DNA from: Candidatus Goldiibacteriota bacterium
Lineage (GTDB): Bacteria; Oederibacteriota; PGYV01; DYJU01
NCBI GenBank assembly: GCA_938034975.1
Contig: CALHNI010000001.1
Span: 41,807 to 105,806, forward strand
DNA length: 64,000 nucleotides
Reading direction: 5' to 3'
Part shown: one piece after another, positions 41,667 through 50,956 of the stretch
How positions within the stretch are numbered: the first letter of the stretch is position 1
How the letters are laid out: the number at the start of each line of letters is the position of its first letter
The notes under the pieces: generated by a model
The model's input: only the letters and a program-made list of their open reading frames with translations
What the model was told of the DNA's origin: nothing
Databases searched by the model: none
Program-made: the position numbers and the translations under genes

Positions 41667-41853
41667 TCTCCTGAAAATCGCATCATTAAAAGATTACGAT
41701 TTTCAGGAGAAAAAATACAAAAAAAATATTATTAAAGAAATAAATAAAATATTTAAAACAACTCTTGAGTTTTATTTTAAATTAAAAAACAGGTGAATAA
41801 AAGTAATGCATAATAATAGAATTTTGTTTTCCCGCAAAAACGCGTTTTTACGG
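41667..41853 (-). repeat. Hairpin-ended intergenic repeat, copy H
   Basis: TCTCCTGAAAATCG...CGATTTTCAGGAGA (14-bp stem), aaataaaatatttaaaacaactcttgagttttattttaaattaaaaaacaggtgaataaaagtaatgcat, end CCGCAAAAACGCGTTTTTACGG. Confidence 0.88.
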
Positions 41854-43113
41854 TTATATGATGTCGTTGTGATTGGTTCCGGTCCAGCAGGACTTGCAGC
41901 TGCAATCGCTGCAAGAAAAAACGGAGCCAAAAATGTAATTATCCTTGAAAGAAATGAAGCACCTGGCGGAATTTTACTTCAATGCATACATAATGGATTT
42001 GGCACAATAATTTATAAAAAAGATATGCCGGGTCCTTTATATATTAATAACTTTATTGAAGAAGCCAAATTATCCGGTATTGAAATATTGACCGATACTG
42101 CTGTTTTAGACATCACAGCGAATAAAAAAATTTATGCTACCAACAAAAATGACGGCTTACTTGAATTTAATGCAAAAGCAATTATCCTTGCAATGGGATG
42201 CCGGGAAAGAACACGTGGGAATATAAAATTACCAGGTGACAGACCAGCGGGTGTTTTTACTGCTGGCTTAGTCCAGAGATTTGTAAATATAGAAAATTTT
42301 ATGCCTGGTAAAAATTTTGTTATTTTAGGTTCAGGTGATATAGGTATGATAATGGCAAGACGGTTAACTTTGGAAGGTGCAAATGTAATTAAAGTGATTG
42401 AAATAATGCCACATCTTACAGGTCTTAAAAGAAATTATGTCCAATGCCTTTTGGATTTTAATATTCCTGTTGAATTTTCAACAACTATAAAAAGAATTAT
42501 CGGCAAATTGCGTTTAGAAGCAGTTGAAACTGTAAAAGTTGATGAAAATTTTAATTTTATAAATGGAACAGAAAAAATTGTAAAATGTGATACTTTGCTT
42601 TTATCAATTGGTTTAATTCCGGAAAATGAATTATCAAAAAAAGCCGGAATTTTACTTGACCCGTTAACAGTCGGTCCCGTAATTGATCAGAATTTTGAAA
42701 CTTCAATTCCCGGTATATTTTCTGCTGGTAATGTGACAACAATTTATGACCTTGTTGATTATGTTTCAGAAACAGGTGCTATGGCAGGTAAAAATGCTGC
42801 TTTATTTGCTCTTAATCTTTATCATAAATATAACTCTTTCATAAATATTTTACCAAGTGAAAATATAAGAAATATAATTCCGCAAAAACTATCATTACCA
42901 TTTAATAACAACGAACTGATTTTACAACTTAGGACAAAATATGAAATAAATAAAGAAGTTATATTAAATATAACTGATGATTCAAATAAAATTTTATTTT
43001 CAGAAAAATTAAAATATACAAGGCCTTCTGAAATGATTTACTTAAAAATAAAAAATCCTGAAAAATATTTTTCTGATAATATAAAAAATTTAACAGTTGA
43101 TATAGCAGGTTAA
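41806..43113 (+). CDS. GlpB-like / NAD(P)/FAD-dependent oxidoreductase
   Basis: YDVVVIGSGPAGLAAAIAARKNGAKNVIILERNEAPGGIL; NFVILGSGDIGMIMARRL; SIPGIFSAGNVTTIYDLVDYVSETGAMAG. First ~16 residues are encoded by an intergenic repeat copy. Confidence 0.9.
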   Translation: MHNNRILFSRKNAFLRLYDVVVIGSGPAGLAAAIAARKNGAKNVIILERNEAPGGILLQCIHNGFGTIIYKKDMPGPLYINNFIEEAKLSGIEILTDTAVLDITANKKIYATNKNDGLLEFNAKAIILAMGCRERTRGNIKLPGDRPAGVFTAGLVQRFVNIENFMPGKNFVILGSGDIGMIMARRLTLEGANVIKVIEIMPHLTGLKRNYVQCLLDFNIPVEFSTTIKRIIGKLRLEAVETVKVDENFNFINGTEKIVKCDTLLLSIGLIPENELSKKAGILLDPLTVGPVIDQNFETSIPGIFSAGNVTTIYDLVDYVSETGAMAGKNAALFALNLYHKYNSFINILPSENIRNIIPQKLSLPFNNNELILQLRTKYEINKEVILNITDDSNKILFSEKLKYTRPSEMIYLKIKNPEKYFSDNIKNLTVDIAG

Positions 43114-43118
43114 ATAAG

Positions 43119-43484
43119 ATGGAAAAAAAACTCATATGTATAAGATGCCCCCGCGGCTGTGAATTAAAAGTAATTTATGATAATGACAAAAAAATCATAG
43201 AAATCACCGGTAATTCCTGTAAACTTGGAATTTCTTATGCCGAAGATGAAATAAAAAATCCTGTAAGAATAGTAACTACAACCGTAAAAGTTGAAGGTGG
43301 TCGTTATCCTTTATGCCCTGTATGGACAGAAAAACCAATACCCAAAGATAAGATTTTTGAGTTACTTTTGGAGCTTAAAAAAATTAAAGTAAAAGCACCT
43401 GTGCATATTAATCAGATTATTCTTGAAAATTTTTCAAACTCAGGTATAAATATAGTAGCAACACGAAATATTGAAAAGGAGTAG
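43119..43484 (+). CDS. DUF1667 domain protein
   Basis: KKLICIRCPRGCELKV, NSCKLGISYAEDEIKNPVRIVTTTVKVEGG; standard neighbour of GlpA/GlpB-like genes. Confidence 0.9.
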   Translation: MEKKLICIRCPRGCELKVIYDNDKKIIEITGNSCKLGISYAEDEIKNPVRIVTTTVKVEGGRYPLCPVWTEKPIPKDKIFELLLELKKIKVKAPVHINQIILENFSNSGINIVATRNIEKE

Positions 43485-43897
43485 TGAAATTGGGTAAAAA
43501 ACTTATTTTAATTGCTGATGATGATGAATCTACTCTCTCTGCTGTTAAAGAAACCCTGGGAGAAAAATTTGAAATAATAACCGCAAATACCTGTGGTAAG
43601 GCACTTTCTTTGATTGATGAAAAAAAACCAGATATGGTCATAATGGATGTTATGATGCCTGATATGGATGGCAGAGATGCTGTAAAAAAGCTGCATCAGA
43701 CACATACCCCTGATAATCCACCTGTCATTTTTTTAAGTGCAAAAACCCAGATAGAAGATATAGAACAAGGACTTTTGGCTGGCGGATTTGAATATATAAC
43801 AAAACCTTTTTCTCCTTCAAAATTGATTAAAAAAATAGAAGAAGTTTTTGAAAGAATAGAAATAAGAAAGAAAATTCAACAAAGGAAAAAATTATAG
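43484..43897 (+). CDS. Response regulator receiver-domain protein
   Basis: LILIADDDESTLSAV, PDMVIMDVMMPDMDGRDAV, PPVIFLSAK, GGFEYITKPFSP; GTG start overlaps the preceding stop (TAGTG). Confidence 0.9.
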   Translation: MKLGKKLILIADDDESTLSAVKETLGEKFEIITANTCGKALSLIDEKKPDMVIMDVMMPDMDGRDAVKKLHQTHTPDNPPVIFLSAKTQIEDIEQGLLAGGFEYITKPFSPSKLIKKIEEVFERIEIRKKIQQRKKL

Positions 43898-43909
43898 AAT
43901 TACTTTATA

Positions 43910-44046
43910 CCGTAAAAACGCGTTAGAAAACGTATTTTTCCGAAAAAACAAAATATTTTTATCTTTTTTATTGATTATTGTTTATTATTATTTTTTGTAT
44001 TTTCTTTTTTTCCCTGAAAAATGCAAATTCTATTGCATTTTTCAGG
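43910..44046 (+). repeat. Hairpin-ended intergenic repeat, copy I (internally deleted)
   Basis: CCGTAAAAACGCGTTAGAAAACGTATTTTTCCG ... CCTGAAAAATGCAA-ATTCTA-TTGCATTTTTCAGG (14-bp stem at 44013-44046). Confidence 0.85.
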
Positions 44047-44060
44047 TTATATTTAAAAAT

Positions 44061-45125
44061 TTATCGCCAACCGGTAATTATATCACTTTCAGAATTATTG
44101 GTGATTCTCGTTTGTTCTGTCCCATCTTTATTCATAATAAATATTTCAGCATTTGTCCCATTGTTAAACCATCTTAAAAATGCTATTTTATTTTCATCAG
44201 GAGAAAATACAGGATTTGAATTTTCCTCATCAGTATCAGTCAATCTTGTTTGATTATTTCCTTCAGAATCCATAATATATATTTCTTCGTTTAAATCCCT
44301 TGCGCTTGTAAACAACAATTTACTTCCATCTTTTGACCATGGAGAAGTAAATTCTGAAAAATAATCTTCTGACATGTTATTTGTCAATCTTTTTTTAGAA
44401 TTACCATCTGAATTCATTATATATATTTCTCCATGACTTTCATCTGCATAACTTACAAATGCTATTTTATTTCCATCAGGTGACCATTTGGGATATTCAT
44501 CTTTTACATTATTATTGGTCAATCTATTCTGTATGCTTCCATCAGTATTCATCACATATATCTCCTGATTGCCATCTTTTTGGCTGCAAAAAACAATTTT
44601 TTCACCAACTAAAGACCATTCAGGAAGTATATCATTACCAGTATTATATGTTAATCTTGTTTCACTATTTCCATTAGCGTCTATTGTAAATATTTCAATA
44701 TTGCTGCCAACATCTTTGGTAAATGCTATTTTATTTCCATCCGGCGCCCAGGAAACGGATGACATTGTATTTACCGATGTCAGTTTTTGTTCAGATTTTA
44801 AATCAAAATCATATAACCACAAATCTGCGTCTGTTGGCATATTTAAAAATCTTGTAAAAACAACTTTTTTTCCATCAGGCGAAAGAAATGGTTGAACATC
44901 GTAAATTGGATTATTGGTTAATTTAATTATATTTGTATTACTATAAATATATATATCATAATCACCGTCCATTATAGAAAAAAAGACTATTTTCCCTGAT
45001 ATTGAAAATACAGACGAAGTATTACCTGTTCCGGTTGTTCCGGATGGATTATCCTGTTTAGAGCAACTCAATATAAGCATAGTTAAAACAATAATAATTG
45101 ATATTTGAAAAAAATTTTTTTTCAT
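44061..45125 (-). CDS. TolB-like WD40/PD40 beta-propeller lipoprotein
   Basis: Lipobox-like TMLILSC; repeated SPDGKKVVFTRF / APDGNKIAFTKD / SPDGNKIAFVSY / SPDENKIAFLRW motifs. Confidence 0.9.
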   Translation of the reverse strand: MKKNFFQISIIIVLTMLILSCSKQDNPSGTTGTGNTSSVFSISGKIVFFSIMDGDYDIYIYSNTNIIKLTNNPIYDVQPFLSPDGKKVVFTRFLNMPTDADLWLYDFDLKSEQKLTSVNTMSSVSWAPDGNKIAFTKDVGSNIEIFTIDANGNSETRLTYNTGNDILPEWSLVGEKIVFCSQKDGNQEIYVMNTDGSIQNRLTNNNVKDEYPKWSPDGNKIAFVSYADESHGEIYIMNSDGNSKKRLTNNMSEDYFSEFTSPWSKDGSKLLFTSARDLNEEIYIMDSEGNNQTRLTDTDEENSNPVFSPDENKIAFLRWFNNGTNAEIFIMNKDGTEQTRITNNSESDIITGWR

Positions 45126-45943
45126 TTTATACCTTCCTTAATTATTTTTTTTATAAATAAATAAATATCTTTAAAAACTTCTTTTCTGTTTTTTTCTATG
45201 GTAAGTGCATGATAAGAATTTTTATAAATTTTTATATACTTTTTACATTTTAATTTTTTATATAAATTTATATTAAATTCTGTGCTACCCAACATATCTT
45301 TTTTAGCAAGTAAAAATAATACAGGAATTTTTATTTTTTTAATAAATAATGATATTATTATCTGATTTAAAAGTATATGCAAAAGAAGATTGGCTGATGC
45401 AACTCTTGTTTCTCTTTTATCTTTATTTAATTTCTCTATAATTTTTTTATCTCTGGTTAATTGTTCAGTTGTAAATGGCATATCTATTATCTTTTTGGGT
45501 TTTAAAAATGCAAATAAAGCAATTTTTAATCTTTTCAATAAACTTATTTTCATTATATCTTTATAAACAGGAGCAATTTCAATAAGTCCTTTATAATCAG
45601 AATCAAATAAAAGCACGGTAAGATGTGCAATTAAAGCACCCATGCTTTCTCCTGCAATAAAAATCGGAGTTTTCGGATTTTCTTTTTTTATAATTTCTTT
45701 TAATTTTTTAATATCTTCACAGTAAACTTTTAATGATGGAACATAACCCGGATTTTTGCATATAATGTCGCCATATCCACGCAAAGCAATTGCATAAACT
45801 GATATTCTTTTTGTATTTAAGAATTTTGCCATTTCATAAAACCTTTCGGAATGCGCACCCATTCCATGAATTGCAATTATAACTGCATCAGGTTTTTTCA
45901 CACACCATTTTCTATAAAAAATTCCGTTTTTATTTATCAACAT
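45122..45943 (-). CDS. Alpha/beta hydrolase (monoacylglycerol lipase/lysophospholipase-like)
   Basis: AVIIAIHGMGAHSERFYEMAKFLN, IFIAGESMGALIAH (GxSxG), ILYNSYHAL-type C-terminal His (IYKNSYHAL). Confidence 0.88.
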   Translation of the reverse strand: MLINKNGIFYRKWCVKKPDAVIIAIHGMGAHSERFYEMAKFLNTKRISVYAIALRGYGDIICKNPGYVPSLKVYCEDIKKLKEIIKKENPKTPIFIAGESMGALIAHLTVLLFDSDYKGLIEIAPVYKDIMKISLLKRLKIALFAFLKPKKIIDMPFTTEQLTRDKKIIEKLNKDKRETRVASANLLLHILLNQIIISLFIKKIKIPVLFLLAKKDMLGSTEFNINLYKKLKCKKYIKIYKNSYHALTIEKNRKEVFKDIYLFIKKIIKEGIK

Positions 45944-45955
45944 AAAAAATCCTGC

Positions 45956-46732
45956 TCATTTTATATTTAAAAAATATTTTATTGCATTTTCTAGATTTTG
46001 AATATCAATTATTGTATTTTTACATGGTCCTTCCGGCCTTTTGTTTTCAATGGCAATTATTGAAATTTTCTTGGAAGAATCCTTCATACCTGATACAAGG
46101 TCTCTTTCACAGGCAACACCAATAATAGCATCCGGTTTTTCTTTTTTAACTACCTGACGGGCAGATGACCCGCCGGTTGCAATAAAAACTTTGCAATTAT
46201 ATTTTTTTATTATTTCCATAACTTTTTCCCTTGTATCTTTATTAAGACAACGGGGCAAAAGTATTAATAAATTCTTAATAGGTTTTTTAATTTTTTTGGA
46301 ATATATAAGAATATTATTTAATTTGATAAATGAATTTCCTATTTTGTCTTTTGATATTTTAAAAATTTCTGCAAGTTTATAAATTATTGTTAAAAAAAAT
46401 CCAAAACGCTGATTTTTTGATATTAAAAAATTTTTTTTTAGCAATAAAGTCAAAACCAAAAGAAAAAATCTTATATACAAAAAGGCAAAAATAAAAATTA
46501 AAATAAATAACCCTACTTTTTCGATTAAATAATTTATACTTTTAAGTCGCGGAGAGATCAAATAAAAAATTAAAAATAAAGTAATATTTAAAATTACAAT
46601 GGCAAAAAAATAAAAAACAATAAACAACCATGGACTTTCATTTATCTGTTTTTCACTTTCAATTAATTCCCCGCTCCAACCCTGCCATTCATCCCCCAAT
46701 AATCTGTCTTTTATTTCATTGTCATTCTGCAT
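45956..46732 (-). CDS. DUF116 membrane protein
   Basis: LLILLPRCLNKDTREKVMEIIKKYNCKVFIATGGSSARQVVKKEKPDAIIGVACERDLVSGM; two TM segments. Confidence 0.85.
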   Translation of the reverse strand: MQNDNEIKDRLLGDEWQGWSGELIESEKQINESPWLFIVFYFFAIVILNITLFLIFYLISPRLKSINYLIEKVGLFILIFIFAFLYIRFFLLVLTLLLKKNFLISKNQRFGFFLTIIYKLAEIFKISKDKIGNSFIKLNNILIYSKKIKKPIKNLLILLPRCLNKDTREKVMEIIKKYNCKVFIATGGSSARQVVKKEKPDAIIGVACERDLVSGMKDSSKKISIIAIENKRPEGPCKNTIIDIQNLENAIKYFLNIK

Positions 46733-47456
46733 TTTTTTCTTCCTTTCTTATTACGGCAAAATAAATCATTCTGCCTGTTTTTCCCCCTTCCCGTCTGAAT
46801 GAAAAAAATAACTTTTTATTACAATATGTGCATAGATCATTTATATAAATATTTTTTTTCTTAATTTTTGCTTTTAATAAAAGAGTATAATTTGCTTTAT
46901 GTAAATCCATAAATATTTTTTTATTTTTCATTATAAATATATTACTAAAAATTTTATCTTTTTTCAATTTATTATAAACATCTTTTCCTATTTCATAACA
47001 ACATTTGCCTATAGCAGGTGACATTGACACAATAATATCTTCAACAGAAGAACCCATTTTTTTCATTTTATCAATTGTCTTTAATATAATTTTTTTTGCA
47101 ATGCCCCGCCAACCGGAATGAACAACCGCTATGATTTTCTTTTTTGTATCAACAATCACACTACCAACACAATCTGCCAATCTTACGCCTATCGCTATTT
47201 CAGGTGTTGAAGTTATAAATGCATCAGCTTTTATTTTATGTAAAAATTTTTTATTTTTTTTGTTTACTATTTTAATTGTATCTTTATGAACCTGCCTTCC
47301 TGTATATACTTTAATTTTAAAAAATTTTTTTGCAACCCTGTATGGATCTTTTGTTTTTAAAATAAATGCTTCTAAAAAATTTTTATTTTTGTTTATAACT
47401 TTATTTAAAATAAATTTTGGGTTTTTAGATGGATAAAAAATAAAACTTTTTTTCAT
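46722..47456 (-). CDS. YfiH/PgeF-family laccase-domain purine nucleoside phosphorylase-like protein
   Basis: TGRQVHKDTI, ADAFITSTPEIAIGVRLADCVGSVIVD, VVHSGWRGIAKKII, SPAIGKCCYEIGKDV. Confidence 0.92.
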   Translation of the reverse strand: MKKSFIFYPSKNPKFILNKVINKNKNFLEAFILKTKDPYRVAKKFFKIKVYTGRQVHKDTIKIVNKKNKKFLHKIKADAFITSTPEIAIGVRLADCVGSVIVDTKKKIIAVVHSGWRGIAKKIILKTIDKMKKMGSSVEDIIVSMSPAIGKCCYEIGKDVYNKLKKDKIFSNIFIMKNKKIFMDLHKANYTLLLKAKIKKKNIYINDLCTYCNKKLFFSFRREGGKTGRMIYFAVIRKEEKNAE

Positions 47457-48532
47457 TGTATTTTGTCAAAATACTCTAAAATGCCTTCTGTTATGCCATC
47501 AGCTATCTGCTGACAGAAATAATCTGAATTTAATTTTTTTTCTTCATCCTGATTTGAAATAAATGCAACCTCAACCAGGACAGAAGGCATATTGGTATTT
47601 GCCAGGACATAAAACGGTGCTCTTTCTGTAGGATGCCATTTAAATCTTAAAATTTTAGCTAAACTATGTTGAATATAACCTGCTGCTTCAACACTTAAAT
47701 ATTCATATGCGTTTTTCTTTAAATCATTTAATAAAAATTCAAATATGCCTGTATTTCTATTTTCAAATTTTGCTGCTTCTTCTGCATCTTTTGATGAAGC
47801 AACTCTGCTATAAATATATGTCCGGGTTCCTTTTGCACTTTTGTTATAAGAAGAATTACAATGCAAACTGACAAAAAGATTGGCATTTAACTTATTAGCC
47901 ATCAAAGAACGTTCTTTCAATGAGATAAATTTATCATCATCCCTTGTTAAAATCACTTTAAAATTTTTGGATTTTCTCTGCAATTGTTCTTTTATCATTT
48001 TAGCAATTTTAAGAACTACCTCTTTTTCTTTAACTCGCAAATATCTGCCAATTGCTCCGGGATCATTTCCTCCATGTCCTGGGTCTATCACGATTATTTT
48101 TTGCTGATTATTTTTTAATTTTTCTTTTATTTCTATTTTTTGTGGTTCTTTTATTATAACTTCTTTTTTCCATTCAACACTTTTATCTTCTGTTTCCTTT
48201 GTCTTTACCTGATTTTTTATTTCTTTTGTAATTTTATATTTACCAGAAAAAATTTCATTAACAACATCATATGTGAATTTTGAAATAAAAATATTCCCGT
48301 TTTCAACAAAAGGCGCACAATCAACTTTAACAACTGTGTCATCGGTTAAAATAAAATCAGTCCCCGGGAATATTTTTATTGTTTTATTATTCTTGATTAC
48401 TTTTATACAATTTATATCATACTTAAATTCATAATCTATATTTTCTTTACTTAAATATTTTAAATTTACATATTCATTTGCCAAAACACAAAATGAAATA
48501 AATTGAAATAAAAACAGCCAAATTATTTTCAT
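47453..48532 (-). CDS. N-acetylmuramoyl-L-alanine amidase (Amidase_3)
   Basis: KIIVIDPGHGGNDPGAIG, VSLHCNSSYNKSAKGTRTYIYS, PSVLVEVAFISNQDEEKKL. Confidence 0.94.
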   Translation of the reverse strand: MKIIWLFLFQFISFCVLANEYVNLKYLSKENIDYEFKYDINCIKVIKNNKTIKIFPGTDFILTDDTVVKVDCAPFVENGNIFISKFTYDVVNEIFSGKYKITKEIKNQVKTKETEDKSVEWKKEVIIKEPQKIEIKEKLKNNQQKIIVIDPGHGGNDPGAIGRYLRVKEKEVVLKIAKMIKEQLQRKSKNFKVILTRDDDKFISLKERSLMANKLNANLFVSLHCNSSYNKSAKGTRTYIYSRVASSKDAEEAAKFENRNTGIFEFLLNDLKKNAYEYLSVEAAGYIQHSLAKILRFKWHPTERAPFYVLANTNMPSVLVEVAFISNQDEEKKLNSDYFCQQIADGITEGILEYFDKIQ

Positions 48533-48555
48533 CTTTTAAAATTTTACAATATTTT

Positions 48556-49689
48556 TTAATTTTTTGTCTTTTCAGTAGATATAAATCTCAATCTTTGAAA
48601 AGTAGGCATTTCCAGTATAGGACTCTCATAATCATTTTCAATGATATGTGCCTGTATATTTTCAACTTTTTTAATTTCTTCTTCCTCTTCAATTGCCTGT
48701 TTATCTTTAAGCCCTGATACCAGTATTGTAATTTCAATTTCATCACCTAAGTTGTTATCTTTAACCATTCCCCATTTCACACTTGTGTTTTCCCCTGTTA
48801 ACTTTTTGATATTTTGTATAACCTCTTTTCTGTCTAAAAGAGTTATATTTCCTACAAAATTTACAATAATATCCGTTGCACCTTTAAAATCAACATTCTC
48901 AAGAAATGGATTATTAATTGCGTTTTCAAGTGCTTTTTTACCTCTGTCTGCCCCGCTTCCCCTTCCAATACCAATAAATTTATTTCCTTCCTGTTTTAAA
49001 ATTGATTTTATATCTGCAAAATCCAGATTCTGTTCTCCTGTTTCTATTATCATTCTTATTACACCTTTTATTTGTTCAATAATGTTTTTGTTAATTGCTT
49101 TATATCCGGATTCTATTGGTTCGTTCGGGTCAAAAACTTCATTTAGTTTCTCATTTGAAATTAAAACCCATGCATTGACCTTTTCTTTTAATTTGGTAAG
49201 CGCTTCGTTTACTATCTTCCTTTTTTTATTTGATAATTCATCTTCAAATGGTGTAATCAAAACTCCAATTATAATTGTGTCCAAATTTTTTGCTATATCA
49301 GCAATAACCGGCGAAGCACCAGAACCTGTCCCACCACCAAGACCAGCGGTTAATATTAAAATATCGGTCCCTTTGATTTTACTTTCAATAAGTTCTCTAT
49401 CTTCTTCTGCTGCTTTTGCACCTATCTGCGGGTTATTTCCTGAACCAGAACCTTTTGTCAAAGCTTTTCCAATCTGTAGTTTTTCTCTGGCATTAATCTT
49501 TTGCAACGCTTTTTTATCAGTGTTTACAGCAACAAGTTCAATGTTTGAGTCTTTAAGTTCTGTCTCATACATATCATTGACAATATTACAACCGCAACCA
49601 CCAACACCAAAAATTTTCAAATTCACATCATTTTCTTCCAAAACCACATCTTCTGAAAATTCAAATTTGATTTTTCTTTCTTCTTCCAT
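48556..49689 (-). CDS. ftsZ: Cell division protein FtsZ
   Basis: IFGVGGCGCNIVNDM, LILTAGLGGGTGSGASPVIADIAK, WVLISNEKL; C-terminal tail LEMPTFQRLRF. AAAGGAGGATAAAATG supports the start at 49689 instead of 49716. Confidence 0.96.
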   Translation of the reverse strand: MEEERKIKFEFSEDVVLEENDVNLKIFGVGGCGCNIVNDMYETELKDSNIELVAVNTDKKALQKINAREKLQIGKALTKGSGSGNNPQIGAKAAEEDRELIESKIKGTDILILTAGLGGGTGSGASPVIADIAKNLDTIIIGVLITPFEDELSNKKRKIVNEALTKLKEKVNAWVLISNEKLNEVFDPNEPIESGYKAINKNIIEQIKGVIRMIIETGEQNLDFADIKSILKQEGNKFIGIGRGSGADRGKKALENAINNPFLENVDFKGATDIIVNFVGNITLLDRKEVIQNIKKLTGENTSVKWGMVKDNNLGDEIEITILVSGLKDKQAIEEEEEIKKVENIQAHIIENDYESPILEMPTFQRLRFISTEKTKN

Positions 49690-49702
49690 TTTATCCTCCT
49701 TT

Positions 49703-50950
49703 TTAAATGAAATCACTAATAAATTTTTTTATATAGAAAAGTACCTTTTCTAAAAGGCCTTTTTTTTGTAATATATAGTTAGTAAATCCCTGCTCTGATA
49801 TATAAAAATCAATCAATCCAATTACCGAAGAATATTCAGGCGAAGAGATAATATCATACAATCCTACTATTTTTTCCTTTATCGGCAAACCTATTCTACA
49901 GCGTGTATTAAAGCGTTCTTTTATCAATCTGTCTATACCTTTTAATAATGCAGTCCCTCCTGTAACTACAATTCCACCAGCATACATTGTTTTATCTATC
50001 CCCTCCTTTCTTAACTCTGTTTCAACAAAATCAAGTAGTTCTTTTACTCTTGGCGCAATAAACTGGATAAGTTCTCTTCTATGAATCTTTTCTGTTTTTT
50101 CACCGCTCATATCAGGAACATCTATATATTCATTATCTCCTGCATCTTCCGGATATATAATCCCTTTTTCTCTTTTAATTTTTTCAGCAGCTGCTTTTGA
50201 TATATGTAATCCCTGGGCAATATCGCTTGTGATAAATTGTCCGCCAACCGGAATTATTTTTACAAATCTTAGAGCATCTTTCTGATAAAGTGCTATATTC
50301 GTTGTTCCGCCTCCAATATCAAGCATTAAAATTCCTATGTCCATTTCATCCTGATAAAGCGTTGCTTTTGCAGAAGCCAGTGGTTGTGCTATTATATCAA
50401 TCAATTTATACCCTGCTTTTTCCACTGCTCTTTTAACATTTTCAATAGATGTAGTTGATCCTGTTATTATATATGTATCTACTTCAAGTTTCATTCCTGT
50501 CATACCAAGCGGGTTTTTTATTTCATCCTGGGCATCAACAATATACTGAATTGGTTTAATATGTAAAATTTCTCTATCCGGGGATAATGAAAGGGTTGTC
50601 GTTGAATCAAGAGCCATTTCAATATCATCTTCGGTTATTATTTTTTGTTTTGAACGGGAAAGCGAAGTCATCCCATGACCAACTATACCTGAAATGCTTT
50701 TACCTGAAATTGAAGTTATAACCCCTTCTATTTTTACACCTGCTAATTCTTCTGCTTTTCTGATTGACTTTTCTATTGCTTCTGCAGTTATTGCAATATC
50801 AGATATTGAACCTTTAATAACACCGCTGTTGGGAACAGTGCTTACGCCTATTACATTTAACTCTTCTTCTAAAAGTTCAACAACAACAGTAGAAACCTTT
50901 GTGCTCCCAATATCCACAGCAACAATAATATTTGAAGTATTTACTGACAT
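49703..50950 (-). CDS. ftsA: Cell division protein FtsA
   Basis: IIVAVDIGSTKVSTVVVE, MTSLSRSKQKIITEDDIEMAL, ILMLDIGGGTTNIALYQ, GGIVVTGGTALLKGIDRL. Confidence 0.96.
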   Translation of the reverse strand: MSVNTSNIIVAVDIGSTKVSTVVVELLEEELNVIGVSTVPNSGVIKGSISDIAITAEAIEKSIRKAEELAGVKIEGVITSISGKSISGIVGHGMTSLSRSKQKIITEDDIEMALDSTTTLSLSPDREILHIKPIQYIVDAQDEIKNPLGMTGMKLEVDTYIITGSTTSIENVKRAVEKAGYKLIDIIAQPLASAKATLYQDEMDIGILMLDIGGGTTNIALYQKDALRFVKIIPVGGQFITSDIAQGLHISKAAAEKIKREKGIIYPEDAGDNEYIDVPDMSGEKTEKIHRRELIQFIAPRVKELLDFVETELRKEGIDKTMYAGGIVVTGGTALLKGIDRLIKERFNTRCRIGLPIKEKIVGLYDIISSPEYSSVIGLIDFYISEQGFTNYILQKKGLLEKVLFYIKKFISDFI

Positions 50951-50956
50951 TTAAAT

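Noticed and set aside
8869-44046. Reading the hairpin repeats simply as Rho-independent terminators
   Set aside because: Some copies lie between divergent or upstream of co-directional genes, carry a conserved ~100-bp core and two different hairpins, and occur in both orientations; terminator activity may be a side effect but does not explain the whole structure.
8869-44046. Calling the repeats IS200/IS605-derived PATEs outright
   Set aside because: Hairpin at each end fits, but the ends also form inverted repeats and copy E has a possible 5-bp target duplication; no transposase is present in the window, so the class is left open.
44569-44895. 108-aa plus-strand ORF opposite the TolB-like gene
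   Set aside because: Shadow ORF generated by the repeated propeller motif on the other strand.
49690-49716. Upstream ATG extension of FtsZ (MISFKKEDK)
   Set aside because: The extension covers the AAAGGAGG ribosome-binding site and overlaps nothing needed; the start at 49689 is better supported.
48641-49753. 370-aa plus-strand ORF opposite ftsZ
   Set aside because: Antisense shadow of a confidently identified FtsZ; low-complexity translation and no family match.
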